Part shown: positions 1-9,482 of the stretch, in pieces
Numbering within the stretch: the first letter of the stretch is position 1
Layout of the letters: every line of letters begins with the position of its first letter
NCBI RefSeq assembly: GCF_025822765.1
Contig: NZ_JACKUK010000023.1
Coordinates: 329,535 to 393,534 of the forward strand
Length of the DNA: 64,000 bases
DNA from: Mycobacterium barrassiae
GTDB taxonomy: Bacteria; Actinomycetota; Actinomycetes; Mycobacteriales; Mycobacteriaceae
Direction of reading: 5' to 3'
Position numbers and translations under genes: made by a program
Notes under the pieces: generated by a model
The model's input: the letters and a program-made list of their open reading frames with translations, nothing else
Told to the model about the DNA's origin: nothing
Databases searched by the model: none

Positions 1-298
1 CCCGAATGACGTTCCCATCGTTCGTCGGGTTCACACCGAGGTCGGAGTTGCGGATCGCTTCTTCGATGTTGCGCAGTTGGTTGGCCTCGTACGGCTTGAT
101 GACGACCAGCCGCGGCTCGGGAACGTTGATGCTCGACAGCTGCGTGATCGGCGTGGGCGAACCGTAGTAGTCCATGTTCACGCGGGCGAACATGCCCGGG
201 TTGGCGCGGCCGGTACGGATCGACGACAGGTCGTCGCGCGCCACTGCCACCGCCTTCTCCATCTTCTCTTCGGCATCGAAGAGGGTTTCGTCGATCAC
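1..298 (-). CDS. frr: Ribosome recycling factor, N-terminal part (cut by window edge)
   Basis: Releases ribosomes from mRNA after termination together with EF-G in the cytosol. The minus-strand frame opens with GTG at 298 ([17 protein letters not shown]) and runs off the left edge after about 99 residues, roughly half of the usual 185. The stretch [16 protein letters not shown] is the family's conserved RTGRA segment and is followed by the typical [20 protein letters not shown] run. A purine-rich GAGGAGAGCA precedes the start. It lies 41 bp downstream of pyrH on the same strand, the usual pyrH-frr order, so it is probably co-transcribed with it. Confidence 0.96.
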   Translation of the reverse strand, partial: MIDETLFDAEEKMEKAVAVARDDLSSIRTGRANPGMFARVNMDYYGSPTPITQLSSINVPEPRLVVIKPYEANQLRNIEEAIRNSDLGVNPTNDGNVIR

Positions 299-339
299 GT
301 TGCTCTCCTCATGACGGGCTCCTCGCGGGCGCGTCCGTA

Positions 340-1149
340 TTACGTGGTGACCAGTGTTCCGATCTTCTCACCTGCGACCGCACGCGCGATATTGCCATCG
401 GTGAGCAGGTTGAACACCAAGATCGGCATGCCATTGTCCATGCACAGGCTGAACGCGGTCGCATCGGCGACCTTCAGACCGCGGTCGATCACCTCACGGT
501 GGCTGATCGCGGTCAACAGTTCGGCGTTGGGATCCACCCTCGGATCGGCGGTGAAGACGCCGTCGACGGCCTTGGCCATCAGCACCACCTCGGCGCCGAT
601 CTCGAGCGCCCGCTGCGCGGCCGTGGTGTCGGTCGAGAAGTACGGCAGGCCCATGCCTGCGCCGAAGATGACCACCCGGCCCTTTTCGAGATGTCGACGG
701 GCGCGAAGGGGGATGTACGGTTCGGCGACCTGGCCCATCGTGATCGCGGTCTGAACGCGGGTCTGAATACCTTCCTTCTCCAGGAAGTCTTGCAGCGCAA
801 GGCTGTTCATCACCGTGCCGAGCATGCCCATGTAGTCGCTGCGGGTTCGCTCCATGCCCCGCTGCTGCAGTTGGGCACCGCGGAAGAAGTTGCCGCCACC
901 GATGACGACGGCCACCTGCACACCGCTGCGAACGACTTCGGCGATCTGTTGGGCCACCTGGTGAACGACGTCAGGGTCCAGGCCCACTTCCCCACCGCCG
1001 AACATCTCCCCGCCGAGCTTGAGGAGCACGCGGGAGTACACCGGCCGAAGCGCTGTATCGGCGTGCGGATCGGATGAGGAAGCGGGGGCGGCACCGTTGG
1101 AGCTGGTCGGCTCCGGAACCGCCGGGCCGGCGACATTTGATTCCGCCAT
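340..1149 (-). CDS. pyrH: UMP kinase
   Basis: Phosphorylates UMP to UDP in pyrimidine nucleotide synthesis; bacterial hexameric amino-acid-kinase family, cytosolic. The 269-residue product has the family glycine-rich segments [11 protein letters not shown] (about 42-52) and [11 protein letters not shown] (about 82-92), and the later [14 protein letters not shown] segment near 163-176. About 38 Ala/Ser/Pro-rich residues precede the kinase core, longer than in most bacteria; a shorter N-terminus is possible, but the ATG at 1149 is the only good start I see. It heads the pyrH-frr pair. The 86 bp upstream is the likely promoter region. Confidence 0.96.
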   Translation of the reverse strand: MAESNVAGPAVPEPTSSNGAAPASSSDPHADTALRPVYSRVLLKLGGEMFGGGEVGLDPDVVHQVAQQIAEVVRSGVQVAVVIGGGNFFRGAQLQQRGMERTRSDYMGMLGTVMNSLALQDFLEKEGIQTRVQTAITMGQVAEPYIPLRARRHLEKGRVVIFGAGMGLPYFSTDTTAAQRALEIGAEVVLMAKAVDGVFTADPRVDPNAELLTAISHREVIDRGLKVADATAFSLCMDNGMPILVFNLLTDGNIARAVAGEKIGTLVTT

Positions 1150-1235
1150 CCGACTCCTTCGGGTCCTCGCTGAGACTCCCCTAATCCTGCCTCATGGCGG
1201 CCTCGAGACCGGCATCCGGGGTCGCGCGTGGCGGA

Positions 1236-1949
<714 letters not shown>

Positions 1950-1960
<11 letters not shown>

Positions 1961-2384
1961 GGAAGAGCTGCTCGAGGATCAGCCGCTGGGCTATCTCCTG
2001 ACCCGCGTGGGAAATGCGCTGCGCGCGGAGTTGACGGCGACCGTCCTCGAGCCGCTGGGAATCGCCTTCCCGCAATACATCTGCATGCGATTCCTGGCGA
2101 AGTACCCAGGCCGCTCGAACGCGGACCTCGCCCGCGATACGAACGTCACCCCGCAGGCGATGAACATGGTGCTGCGCCGACTCGAAAGCCGCGGGCTCGT
2201 CACCCGACCGACGAGCGTCGCGTCGGGGCGGTCGCTGCCGGCCACGTTGACCCGCGAAGGCGAAGAGCTGCTGAAGCGCACCGACGCCGGCGTACGCGCC
2301 GCGGAACGGAAGCTCATGGCGGGGTTGACCGCGGAGCAGCGCCGGGAGTTCAAGCGCATTCTGGTGGCACTCGGATCCGACTGA
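1950..2384 (+). CDS. MarR-family transcriptional regulator
   Basis: A 144-residue winged-helix regulator. The recognition region ARDTNVTPQAMNMVLRRLESRGLVTR lies near residues 65-90 in two parts and is followed by the wing and the C-terminal dimer helix (LMAGLTAEQRREFKRILVAL). I chose ATG 1950 (MIDMEELLEDQ); ATG 1959 is an alternative that would shorten it by three residues. The open frame extends far upstream, but that part is antisense to the methyltransferase and not real. A poor -10-like TGATAT ends 9 bp before the start, so the mRNA may be leaderless. Probable autorepressor and repressor of the divergent methyltransferase. Confidence 0.9.
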
Positions 2385-2416
2385 GCCACACTCGCTTCGA
2401 ATTAACTAACGTGGGC

Positions 2417-2434
2417 GATAATTTTTGCTATAAA
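2417..2434 (+). promoter_or_regulatory. Possible promoter of the ureohydrolase gene
   Basis: In the 110-bp gap after the MarR gene an AT-rich island holds GATAAT (2417-2422) and TATAAA (2429-2434), both acceptable -10 elements. No good -35 is visible. A short CGCGG/CCGCG hairpin follows in the leader. I looked for a guanidine or polyamine riboswitch here and did not recognise one. Confidence 0.3.
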
Positions 2435-2494
2435 GGGGTGCGCGGCGACCCTCCGCGGCTTTGCTAACCGACTCGATGAGAGAGCTTAACGCCT

Positions 2495-3472
2495 ATGAGC
2501 TTTACCCCTAGCGCTGATGAGGCCATCGAACTGCTCGAAGGATACTTCTACTGGAGCGGCTTCCCGAGGTTGCTGGGATGTGAGATCGAGACGGATTTCA
2601 CGAAGGCGGACATCGCGCTGGTGGGACTGCCGCTGGCGATCAACCCGGTCGAACGGACGCAGTATCTGGGACCGCGCGCTGTCCGGCACCGATCGCAGGC
2701 GTACCACCGCGGCCACCGCGAGTTCGGGATCAACCCCTTCGAGCTGGCCCGGATCCGTGACTTCGGGGATGTACCGATCCCCACCCCGACGATCGCCGAT
2801 CAAGCGGTTCTAGACATCGAGAAGTTCTACGCACGGATGGACGCCGCCGGGGCGCTGCCGTTCACGATCGGCGGCGACCACGCCTGCACACTGCCGGTGC
2901 TGCGGGCCATCGCAGGGCCGAACTCGCGGCGCAAAGGGCCGATCGGGATCATCCATTTCGACTCGCACACAGACACTTACGGTGATTCAGCGGGCGTGCA
3001 CTGCCATGCCGGTAACGGCTTCCGAGTCGGCAATGAAGAAGGCTTGATCGACGCGTCGCGCTACGTGCACGTCGGCCTCAACGGCCCGATGGTGCACCCG
3101 AACATGGACGACTACTCCAAGGACGCCGGGTATCGACTGCTCACGCTCGACGAGATCGAGGACATCGGCATCCCCGCCGCGATCGAAGAGATTCGCAAAG
3201 TGATCGGCGACGGACCGGTATACGTGACGGTGGACCTGGACGTGCTGACACTCAGCGACGCGCCCGCCGTCGCCGACCCGGAGGCGGGCGGCCTGACCAT
3301 GCGGGAGATGCAGAAGATTCTGCGCAGCTTCCGCGGCATGGACGTGGTCGGCGGTGACATCGTGTGCTTCGTCCCCCATCTCGATCCGTCGCAGATCACC
3401 GCACTGCACATCAGCGCGATCATGCACGAGATCGTCACGGTCATGGCTGAGGGTGTCGCGAAGACGAGGTAA
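2495..3472 (+). CDS. Ureohydrolase (agmatinase/arginase) family enzyme
   Basis: A 325-residue binuclear-manganese ureohydrolase that should cleave a guanidino or related C-N bond in the cytosol. Metal-site motifs are present in order: FTIGGDHACT, IIHFDSHTDTY (DxHxD) and VTVDLDVLTLSDAPAVA, followed by EAGGLTMRE. The third motif departs from the common DxDxxDP by having DVLTLSD, and the N-terminal 40 residues are family-atypical. These changes argue for a substrate other than plain agmatine; guanidine, guanidino acids or a formamidine are alternatives. It is followed after 72 bp by a glycerate kinase on the same strand. Nearby convergent amine oxidase and amine permease genes would fit polyamine or guanidino-compound use (inference). 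Confidence 0.85.
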   Translation: MSFTPSADEAIELLEGYFYWSGFPRLLGCEIETDFTKADIALVGLPLAINPVERTQYLGPRAVRHRSQAYHRGHREFGINPFELARIRDFGDVPIPTPTIADQAVLDIEKFYARMDAAGALPFTIGGDHACTLPVLRAIAGPNSRRKGPIGIIHFDSHTDTYGDSAGVHCHAGNGFRVGNEEGLIDASRYVHVGLNGPMVHPNMDDYSKDAGYRLLTLDEIEDIGIPAAIEEIRKVIGDGPVYVTVDLDVLTLSDAPAVADPEAGGLTMREMQKILRSFRGMDVVGGDIVCFVPHLDPSQITALHISAIMHEIVTVMAEGVAKTR

Positions 3473-3544
3473 CGCCGGTTCCCATTGGCGGCGGCGCCGA
3501 CGGTGTGGTCAACTGTGGCGACATGTCGGCCGAATTCCCTTGCG

Positions 3545-4672
3545 ATGAAAATTGTCCTAGCGCCTGACTCGTTCAAAGAGTCGATGTCCGCGACAGAAGC
3601 GGTCGCCGCGATGCGCGCCGGCGTGGCATCGGTGTTCCCCGATGCCGAATGCGTTGGCGTTCCGATGGCCGACGGTGGCGAGGGCACCGTCGATGCCGTC
3701 GTCGACGCGCTGCACGGCCTGCACGTCGAGGTCGAGGTCTTCGATCCGCTGGGCCGGACGGTCACCGCGCGCTACGGCTACATTCCGCTTCGCCAGCTGG
3801 CGGTGATCGAGATGGCGGCTGCATCCGGCCTGGAGCTGATTCCGCCCGACGAGCGAGACGTACTGCGCGCCAGCACCTTCGGCGTCGGACAGCTGATCCG
3901 GTCCGCGCTGGATCGCGGAGCCGAGGACACGCTGATCGGGCTGGGCGGATCGGCCACCAACGACGGCGGTACCGGAATGCTCACCGCGCTCGGCGCGGCG
4001 TTCCTCGACGCCGATGGCAACCCGCTCGAACCGGGCGGCGCCGCGCTGCGTCATCTCGACCGCATCGACCTCTCCGGCCTGGATCCGCGGGTGCGCGACA
4101 TCCGCATCCGGGTGGCCTCCGACGTCACCGCACCCCTGCTCGGACCCACGGGAGCCACCGCCGTCTTCGGGCCGCAGAAGGGAGCCACACCTGCCGATGT
4201 GGAGCTTCTGGAAGAGGCACTGACCCAGCTGGCCACCGTCACGACGGCGACGCTGGGAAAGGCGAACCCACAACGCCGGGGGGCGGGCGCCGCAGGCGGC
4301 CTCGGCTTCGCGGTCGTCGAATTCCTCGGCGCGGAAAGCAAACCCGGCGTCGACGAGGTCGCCGCGACCGTCGGCCTCGAGAATGCACTCCGCGGCGCCG
4401 ACTGGGTGTTCACCGGCGAAGGCAGCGTCGACGCCCAAACCGTCATGGGTAAAACGCCATTCGGCGTCGCTCAGGCCGCCGTGCGGGCAGGCGCGCGGGT
4501 GGTGATCTTCGCCGGGCGCGTAGCGCCCGACGCCTCGGTGCTGCTGGAGCACGGCGTGGAGCGTCTCGTGGCGATCACCGCCGAAGGCACGCCCATTGAA
4601 CAGGCGTTGCGCGAGGGCGCCGAATCGCTACGGCGCGCCGCGACCGAAATCTGTCGCGATATCGCCGGCTAG
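3545..4672 (+). CDS. Glycerate kinase (GlxK/GarK type)
   Basis: Phosphorylates D-glycerate to a phosphoglycerate, feeding glyoxylate or allantoin/glycolate carbon into glycolysis. The start at ATG 3545 gives the classic N-terminus MKIVLAPDSFKESMSA; the frame is open 60 bp further up but the extension has no family resemblance. Family marks include GEGTVDAVVDAL, TLIGLGGSATNDGGTG and FTGEGSVDAQT; 375 residues is the normal length. The TAG stop lies inside CTAG at 4669-4672 and shares those four bases with the convergent amine oxidase stop. No glyoxylate carboligase or tartronate reductase gene is nearby. Confidence 0.93.
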   Translation: MKIVLAPDSFKESMSATEAVAAMRAGVASVFPDAECVGVPMADGGEGTVDAVVDALHGLHVEVEVFDPLGRTVTARYGYIPLRQLAVIEMAAASGLELIPPDERDVLRASTFGVGQLIRSALDRGAEDTLIGLGGSATNDGGTGMLTALGAAFLDADGNPLEPGGAALRHLDRIDLSGLDPRVRDIRIRVASDVTAPLLGPTGATAVFGPQKGATPADVELLEEALTQLATVTTATLGKANPQRRGAGAAGGLGFAVVEFLGAESKPGVDEVAATVGLENALRGADWVFTGEGSVDAQTVMGKTPFGVAQAAVRAGARVVIFAGRVAPDASVLLEHGVERLVAITAEGTPIEQALREGAESLRRAATEICRDIAG

Positions 4673-6645
4673 TGATGGTGGCATGCCGCCGGTGGCGACG
4701 GCGGTATGTCCAGCGCCGGATTCCCGTCGAAGAAACCGACGGGCTTGAGATGGAAGCCGTTATAGGCACACGGCATCACCGGCCAGTCTTCGGGCCGCAC
4801 CACGTGATGAGCGCCCACGGTGTACCACAGCACGACGTCGGAGTTCTCCAGCGGCGCATCGTCGGCGATGTAGCACGGCAGGCCCTGCATGTCGGCCGAC
4901 TGATACATGTAGTCACCTGCCGCGAACCTCTCCGCGGGATCGTATTTCGTCACCCATAGGTTGTGCTGCACGAATCGCGCGCGGTCGTAGATGTACGAGC
5001 CCTCCTGAACCATCACCGGCACGATCTCCCGTGGCGTGAGCTTGTAGGCCACAGGGCTGCCGAGTTCGTTGAGCTTGTTCGGGTTGGCGATCTTCCAGTA
5101 GCGGCCGGTTTTCCAGTCCCAGTCCCTGGCGCCCATCTCCTCCGACGCCACCAGAGTGTCGCGGGTGATCCACGCATTGCGGTGAGGGTTGAGCGCGGGG
5201 TCGGGCTCGGGTATCGAATCGACCTCGTAGACACTGTTTCCCGCCCCGTCGATGCTCATGTCGAGGCGGAAGCTGAAGAAGTGCTGGTGATTGGGGCCGT
5301 AGATGTTGGGCGCGACGAGCTTTCCCCATCGCGGCGTTTCCCCGTCGGGAACCGCGCCGGTGGTGAGCACGCCGGAAAGCTTGACCTCCACCTCCATCGA
5401 CGCATCGTTGTAGAAGTACCAGAAGAACCCGTACTCGTAGTTCCCCACGGTGCAGATCATCGAGATCACCAGGCGTCGGGCACGCCGGACCTCGACCTCC
5501 TCGGTACGGAAATCGGTGTGCTTCCAGGAGATCCCGTAGTCCTCCTCGTGCATGCAGATGGCGTTGGGGATGGTCACCGCCTTGCCTGACGAGTCGTTGA
5601 CCGTGGCGTCGAAGTAGTAGATCTCGCCGAGGCAGTCGCACCCCAGCGTCAGCGGGTTGGCGGAGAAGCCCATGCCGACTTCGCCCATGTCGAAGACGTT
5701 CTTGTTCCAGTGCGTCGGCGACGAGTCGCCGTACGGGACGACCATTTCCGAAAGCGATGCACGGTAGATGATCGGCCGGACCTCGCCGCGGTCGGTGTAC
5801 GTGATCTCATGCAGCACGATGCCTTCACGTGGGTTGAACCCCACCCGCATCGACCATTTCTGCCACTGCACCTTCCACCCGTCGACGGTGAAGCTGGGGC
5901 CGTCGGGCTGGGTGATCTCGATCGGCTTCACGTCGGAACGAAACTCCGTGAACGCCGGCCGGTTGTCCTCGTCGAACATGAACTTCTCGGTGTAGTTTCC
6001 CGCCTTCGACGGCAACGGCACCACACCGTGGTCCTCGACGTCGATGACCTCCATCTTGCCCAGGTCGAACGTCACGATCAGGCCTTCGATGGGCCGGGCG
6101 TAGCCATGCTCGGACGGCGCAGCCCGCATAAAAGTCAGCGGTCGGCAGACGAGCGGCGAGTTGTCGTAGCTGTCCTGAGGACCGTAATAGCCTGCGGGCC
6201 AAGGGTCGATCATCGCCAGGTCGAAATCGGTGACGCCGCGTTTGCGCATCGCCTCCTGCCAGCGGGGGTCCTCTCTGACCTTCTCCTCGACTCCGGTCAT
6301 CCATTCAACGAGATAGGACGGAAAGCGGCCCGCAATCGGCTTCCAGGACGTGATCAGGCGCGCCTGCAGGTCCACGACTGCTTCGTACAGCGCCTTGGCG
6401 GCGGGGTCGTAGGCCGTGACGAACGCCTGCCGCGGTATGTCGGTCACACCCTCGAATGTCAGCTCGGGTCGCTTGGCCGGCTCGGCGAGTTGAATCATGA
6501 CGAATCGCAAGGTGGGAGTGGCGTATTCGGTATCGGTGATGATCTCGGCCGCGGCCTCGATCTCCTCTCCCGTCAGGGGATCGAGCGGATACGCGACGTC
6601 GCCGCTCGTGGGGTCTGCGCGCAGTGCAGTGCTGTCCATTGTCAT
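4669..6645 (-). CDS. Copper-containing primary-amine oxidase (TPQ enzyme)
   Basis: Oxidises primary amines to aldehydes with release of ammonia and H2O2. All key residues are visible in the 658-residue chain: the topaquinone precursor Tyr403 in GNYEYGFFW, the catalytic-base Asp319 in FDMGEVGMG, and copper ligands His453 and His455 in NHQHFF plus His614 in HVVRPEDWPVMP. No signal peptide is present, so it is cytosolic like other actinobacterial members. The C-terminus ends in CHHH, an odd natural metal-binding tail. Its start overlaps the permease stop by 4 bp (ATGA), and it is the last gene of a five-gene operon, which suggests that the permease brings in its amine substrate. Confidence 0.95.
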   Translation of the reverse strand: MTMDSTALRADPTSGDVAYPLDPLTGEEIEAAAEIITDTEYATPTLRFVMIQLAEPAKRPELTFEGVTDIPRQAFVTAYDPAAKALYEAVVDLQARLITSWKPIAGRFPSYLVEWMTGVEEKVREDPRWQEAMRKRGVTDFDLAMIDPWPAGYYGPQDSYDNSPLVCRPLTFMRAAPSEHGYARPIEGLIVTFDLGKMEVIDVEDHGVVPLPSKAGNYTEKFMFDEDNRPAFTEFRSDVKPIEITQPDGPSFTVDGWKVQWQKWSMRVGFNPREGIVLHEITYTDRGEVRPIIYRASLSEMVVPYGDSSPTHWNKNVFDMGEVGMGFSANPLTLGCDCLGEIYYFDATVNDSSGKAVTIPNAICMHEEDYGISWKHTDFRTEEVEVRRARRLVISMICTVGNYEYGFFWYFYNDASMEVEVKLSGVLTTGAVPDGETPRWGKLVAPNIYGPNHQHFFSFRLDMSIDGAGNSVYEVDSIPEPDPALNPHRNAWITRDTLVASEEMGARDWDWKTGRYWKIANPNKLNELGSPVAYKLTPREIVPVMVQEGSYIYDRARFVQHNLWVTKYDPAERFAAGDYMYQSADMQGLPCYIADDAPLENSDVVLWYTVGAHHVVRPEDWPVMPCAYNGFHLKPVGFFDGNPALDIPPSPPAACHHH

Positions 6646-8168
6646 TTCGACTCACCCTCCGTTGTGGCGGTTTCCGATTTCGTCAGATCGAGGACCGCCA
6701 GGTGCGCGAGCGCATCCTCTTCACTGACCTTGTGCGCCGAGCGGCGCCCGAAGATGTACACGATGACGCCGAGGGCGACCATCATGAGCCCGATGCCGCC
6801 CGTCCACGTCATCCAAGTGGCCGCAGGCACGTCGATCCACGGGGTGACGAACGAGTAATAGATGCCGCCGAGCGTGCCGATCGTGCCGACGATCACGGTC
6901 GCCCACACCCCGGTCATACCGCCGGGGATACGCCAGAACTGTTCGGTGGCATAGCGGTCGGCGTACTTTCTGCGCGCGATGATCACCGGGAACAGGAAGA
7001 AGAACCCGGAGATCAGCCAGACGACGCTGAGACCGCCCTGGATGTAGATCGTGACGTTGGCCATGCTGCTCTGCGAGTACAGGGTCACCAGGATGATCGA
7101 CGACAGCACGCCTTGGATGAGCACCGCGGTGACGGGGTTGCGGGTGCGCGGGTTCAGATGCGTGAAGAGGCGGGGCAGATGACGCTCCAGTCCGGAGACG
7201 AAGATCAGCCGGGAGTAGGCGACCTGGTAGGTCGTCAGCGCGATGAACACGATGACGGCCAGCACCACCGCGGCGACCTCCATCAGGCCGGGGAAGCCTG
7301 ACTTGTCGAGGTTTTCGACGACACCGACGACGGGATCGATTTCGTCGCCAGAGAGCACCATCATCGTGCCGAGCGTGGTGAGCAGGTAGATGGCGATCAG
7401 GGCCGCCGAGCCCCAGACGATCATCTTGGCGCCGCTCTTCCGCACCGAGAGGAACTCCGCACCCATGTTGTACGGGGTCTCGACGCCGAGCAGGTACAGC
7501 ACCACGGTGCCGAACAGGAAGCCCGCGCCTGTGAAGTCGGGGACCAGCGAGTCGTGCAGACTGAACGGCGTGGCGGAGCCGTGCCGCAGCGCGTAGATGA
7601 GACCGCAGATGAAGACCGTCAGGGCCAGCACCCAGTAGACCACGAAAACCGAGCTCATGATCCGTTGGTTGGCAGCCAGTTTCGCCAGCGCAAGCCCGAT
7701 CACCGACCACAGGACCACGAGCTGAAGGATGATCGTCGTCGTCAGCCCCAGCTCTGCGTGGAACGCCAGAAGCAGAAACTGCAGCACGATGGCCGGCGAC
7801 CCAGCGCCGTTGAGGATCACCGGAATCCATGACAGATAGCCGCCGATATACCCCCAGGTCTCTCCCATCGTGCGGGTTGCCCAGATGTAGACACCGCCCT
7901 GGCCGGGCCACAGGTTGCCGAGTTCGACGCAGGCCATACCGGCGGGCACCAGGAACAGCGCAATGCCGAGCGCCCACATCGGGATCGCTGTCCAGCCGCC
8001 GGCAGCCATGACCGACGAGCCGGTGATCCAGCAGATGATGAAGACGTAGATCGCCGTCAGTCCGAAGGTACTGAGTACCTTTGGCAGCACCTGCTCCGGG
8101 ATGAGCTCGGCGTTCAAGAGCTTGCCGGGGTCCGACGGGCGGGCCGCTTCGAGTTCCTGAGTCATCAT
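6642..8168 (-). CDS. APC-family amino acid/amine permease
   Basis: A 508-residue secondary transporter of the amino acid-polyamine-organocation superfamily in the inner membrane, with about twelve hydrophobic segments. The first helix carries the broken-helix substrate-site segment WITGSSVMAAGG, and WPGQGGVYIWATRTMG lies between helices 2 and 3. The start is taken as the first of two tandem ATG codons at 8168; the frame extends upstream without family resemblance. The ATPase gene ends 20 bp upstream and the amine oxidase overlaps downstream by 4 bp. Import of an amine for the oxidase is the simplest role (inference). Confidence 0.9.
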   Translation of the reverse strand: MMTQELEAARPSDPGKLLNAELIPEQVLPKVLSTFGLTAIYVFIICWITGSSVMAAGGWTAIPMWALGIALFLVPAGMACVELGNLWPGQGGVYIWATRTMGETWGYIGGYLSWIPVILNGAGSPAIVLQFLLLAFHAELGLTTTIILQLVVLWSVIGLALAKLAANQRIMSSVFVVYWVLALTVFICGLIYALRHGSATPFSLHDSLVPDFTGAGFLFGTVVLYLLGVETPYNMGAEFLSVRKSGAKMIVWGSAALIAIYLLTTLGTMMVLSGDEIDPVVGVVENLDKSGFPGLMEVAAVVLAVIVFIALTTYQVAYSRLIFVSGLERHLPRLFTHLNPRTRNPVTAVLIQGVLSSIILVTLYSQSSMANVTIYIQGGLSVVWLISGFFFLFPVIIARRKYADRYATEQFWRIPGGMTGVWATVIVGTIGTLGGIYYSFVTPWIDVPAATWMTWTGGIGLMMVALGVIVYIFGRRSAHKVSEEDALAHLAVLDLTKSETATTEGESK

Positions 8169-8188
8169 GGACTCCCAACCTCGTTGGA

Positions 8189-8911
8189 TCAGTTGATGAT
8201 CTGTCCGTCTTTCATGCGGACAACACGGCTCGCTTCGTCGGCCACCGTGGGATCGTGAGTGCTGGCGACGACGGTGACGCCCAGGGTCGAACACAGGTCG
8301 CGCAGCATCCGCACGACCGTCTCGCCGGTGCGATGGTCGAGATTGGCCGTCGGCTCGTCGGCGAGTACGAGCGTCGGGCTGCTGATCAGTGAGCGTGCGA
8401 TGGCGGTGCGTTGCTGTTCACCACCGGACATCTTCGTCGGCTGATGATGCACGCGGTGACTGAGCCCTACGAGGTCGAGCAACTCTAATGCTCTGGCACG
8501 CAATGCTTTTCGATCGTAGGGTTCGAACATCAGGGGTAACTCGACGTTCTCAACCGCGGACAGGAACGGGATCAGGTTGTAGCTCTGGAAGATATAGCCG
8601 ATCGTGTCGTGCCGCAGCGCCGCGAACTGGCTTTCGGTCAGCGTCGCCGTGTCGCGTCCGGCCACCTTCACGGTGCCCTTGGTCGGCCGGTCCAAACCGC
8701 CGATGATGTTCAGCAGCGTCGACTTTCCGCTGCCGCTGGGCCCCATCAGACAGACGAACTCCCCCAGCGTCACCTGTAGCTCGGCCGCCACCAGCGCCTT
8801 GACGATCTCGTCGCCGAGTTTGTGCAGCTTCCACACATCGCTGACCTCGATGACCAGCGGCGGGTCCGCCACGCCGCTGGGAACGTCCGCCCTGTCTTCC
8901 GTCGCGGTCAT
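8189..8911 (-). CDS. ABC transporter ATP-binding protein (MacB/LolD type)
   Basis: A 240-residue ATPase with Walker [11 protein letters not shown]-loop [21 protein letters not shown], signature [15 protein letters not shown], Walker [14 protein letters not shown] and the H-loop STHDP. The Q-loop wording and the TANLD sequence are typical of the LolD/MacB group that works with FtsX-like permeases. The two permease genes stand directly upstream, 4 bp away, so the three form a mechanotransmission-type ABC system at the membrane. In mycobacteria such systems export lipids, peptides or drugs or act on the envelope; the substrate here is unknown. Confidence 0.93.
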   Translation of the reverse strand: MTATEDRADVPSGVADPPLVIEVSDVWKLHKLGDEIVKALVAAELQVTLGEFVCLMGPSGSGKSTLLNIIGGLDRPTKGTVKVAGRDTATLTESQFAALRHDTIGYIFQSYNLIPFLSAVENVELPLMFEPYDRKALRARALELLDLVGLSHRVHHQPTKMSGGEQQRTAIARSLISSPTLVLADEPTANLDHRTGETVVRMLRDLCSTLGVTVVASTHDPTVADEASRVVRMKDGQIIN

Positions 8912-8915
8912 TCGG

Positions 8916-9482
8916 TCAACCTCCTGACGTCAGTGATCGGATCGGCGGGCGAGACGCTGCGTTCCACGTCGGGACGATGCTCGTGGCAAGCGCGGCGACT
9001 ACGCTGACACCGATCGCGAGCGCCGCGCCCACGGCCAGCCCCGCCCCCGACACTCCCGTTTCGAAGAAGCCGGCTGCACCGCAGACGATTCCGATCGCAA
9101 CGGCCAAGCCCACCCCGAGGAGCGCGCCCGCCACGGCGGCAATGACCGGCTCCACCAGCAACGCCGCCACCACGGGTTTGCGCGGGACACCGCTGGCGCT
9201 GAGCACTCCCAGTTCCCGGGTCCGATGGCCGACCGTACGCGTGGTGGCCACCGCCACTTCGACGACGCCGACCAGCAGCACGGTGACCGCGATGAGTACC
9301 ACCGCCCGCCCGATCTCGTCGGCATGCCCCAGCGACGCGGACTGCGCGCGGATTCCCTCGGCCATGCCGAACACGATCACCACCAGGAAGGCTCCAGTCG
9401 CCGTCGTGATCGCCGGGAGCCACATCTCCCGGACGCGCCGACGCGTCGCCAACCACCCGTAGGACACCCCCATTCGCAGCAT
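8916..9482 (-). CDS. FtsX/MacB-type ABC permease, short second subunit
   Basis: A 188-residue membrane protein with four hydrophobic segments. The start MLRMGVSYGWLATRRR at ATG 9482 overlaps the previous stop by one base (TGATG). The segment RTRELGVLSASGVPRKPVVAAL is the conserved FtsX-domain coupling stretch (E-G-x-x-x-A-x-G). It is much shorter than a full FtsX permease: the first helix and the C-terminal three-helix domain are kept, but the large extracellular domain is almost absent. It probably forms a heterodimer with the upstream 387-residue permease, which keeps the large extracellular part. Confidence 0.85.
   Translation of the reverse strand: MLRMGVSYGWLATRRRVREMWLPAITTATGAFLVVIVFGMAEGIRAQSASLGHADEIGRAVVLIAVTVLLVGVVEVAVATTRTVGHRTRELGVLSASGVPRKPVVAALLVEPVIAAVAGALLGVGLAVAIGIVCGAAGFFETGVSGAGLAVGAALAIGVSVVAALATSIVPTWNAASRPPIRSLTSGG

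Noticed and set aside
2385-2494. Guanidine or polyamine riboswitch before the ureohydrolase gene
   Set aside because: No ykkC-type or other known aptamer signature was visible in the 110-bp leader.
5710-6858. 382-codon plus-strand frame opposite the amine oxidase
   Set aside because: Antisense shadow with no domain resemblance; the amine oxidase has all catalytic residues.
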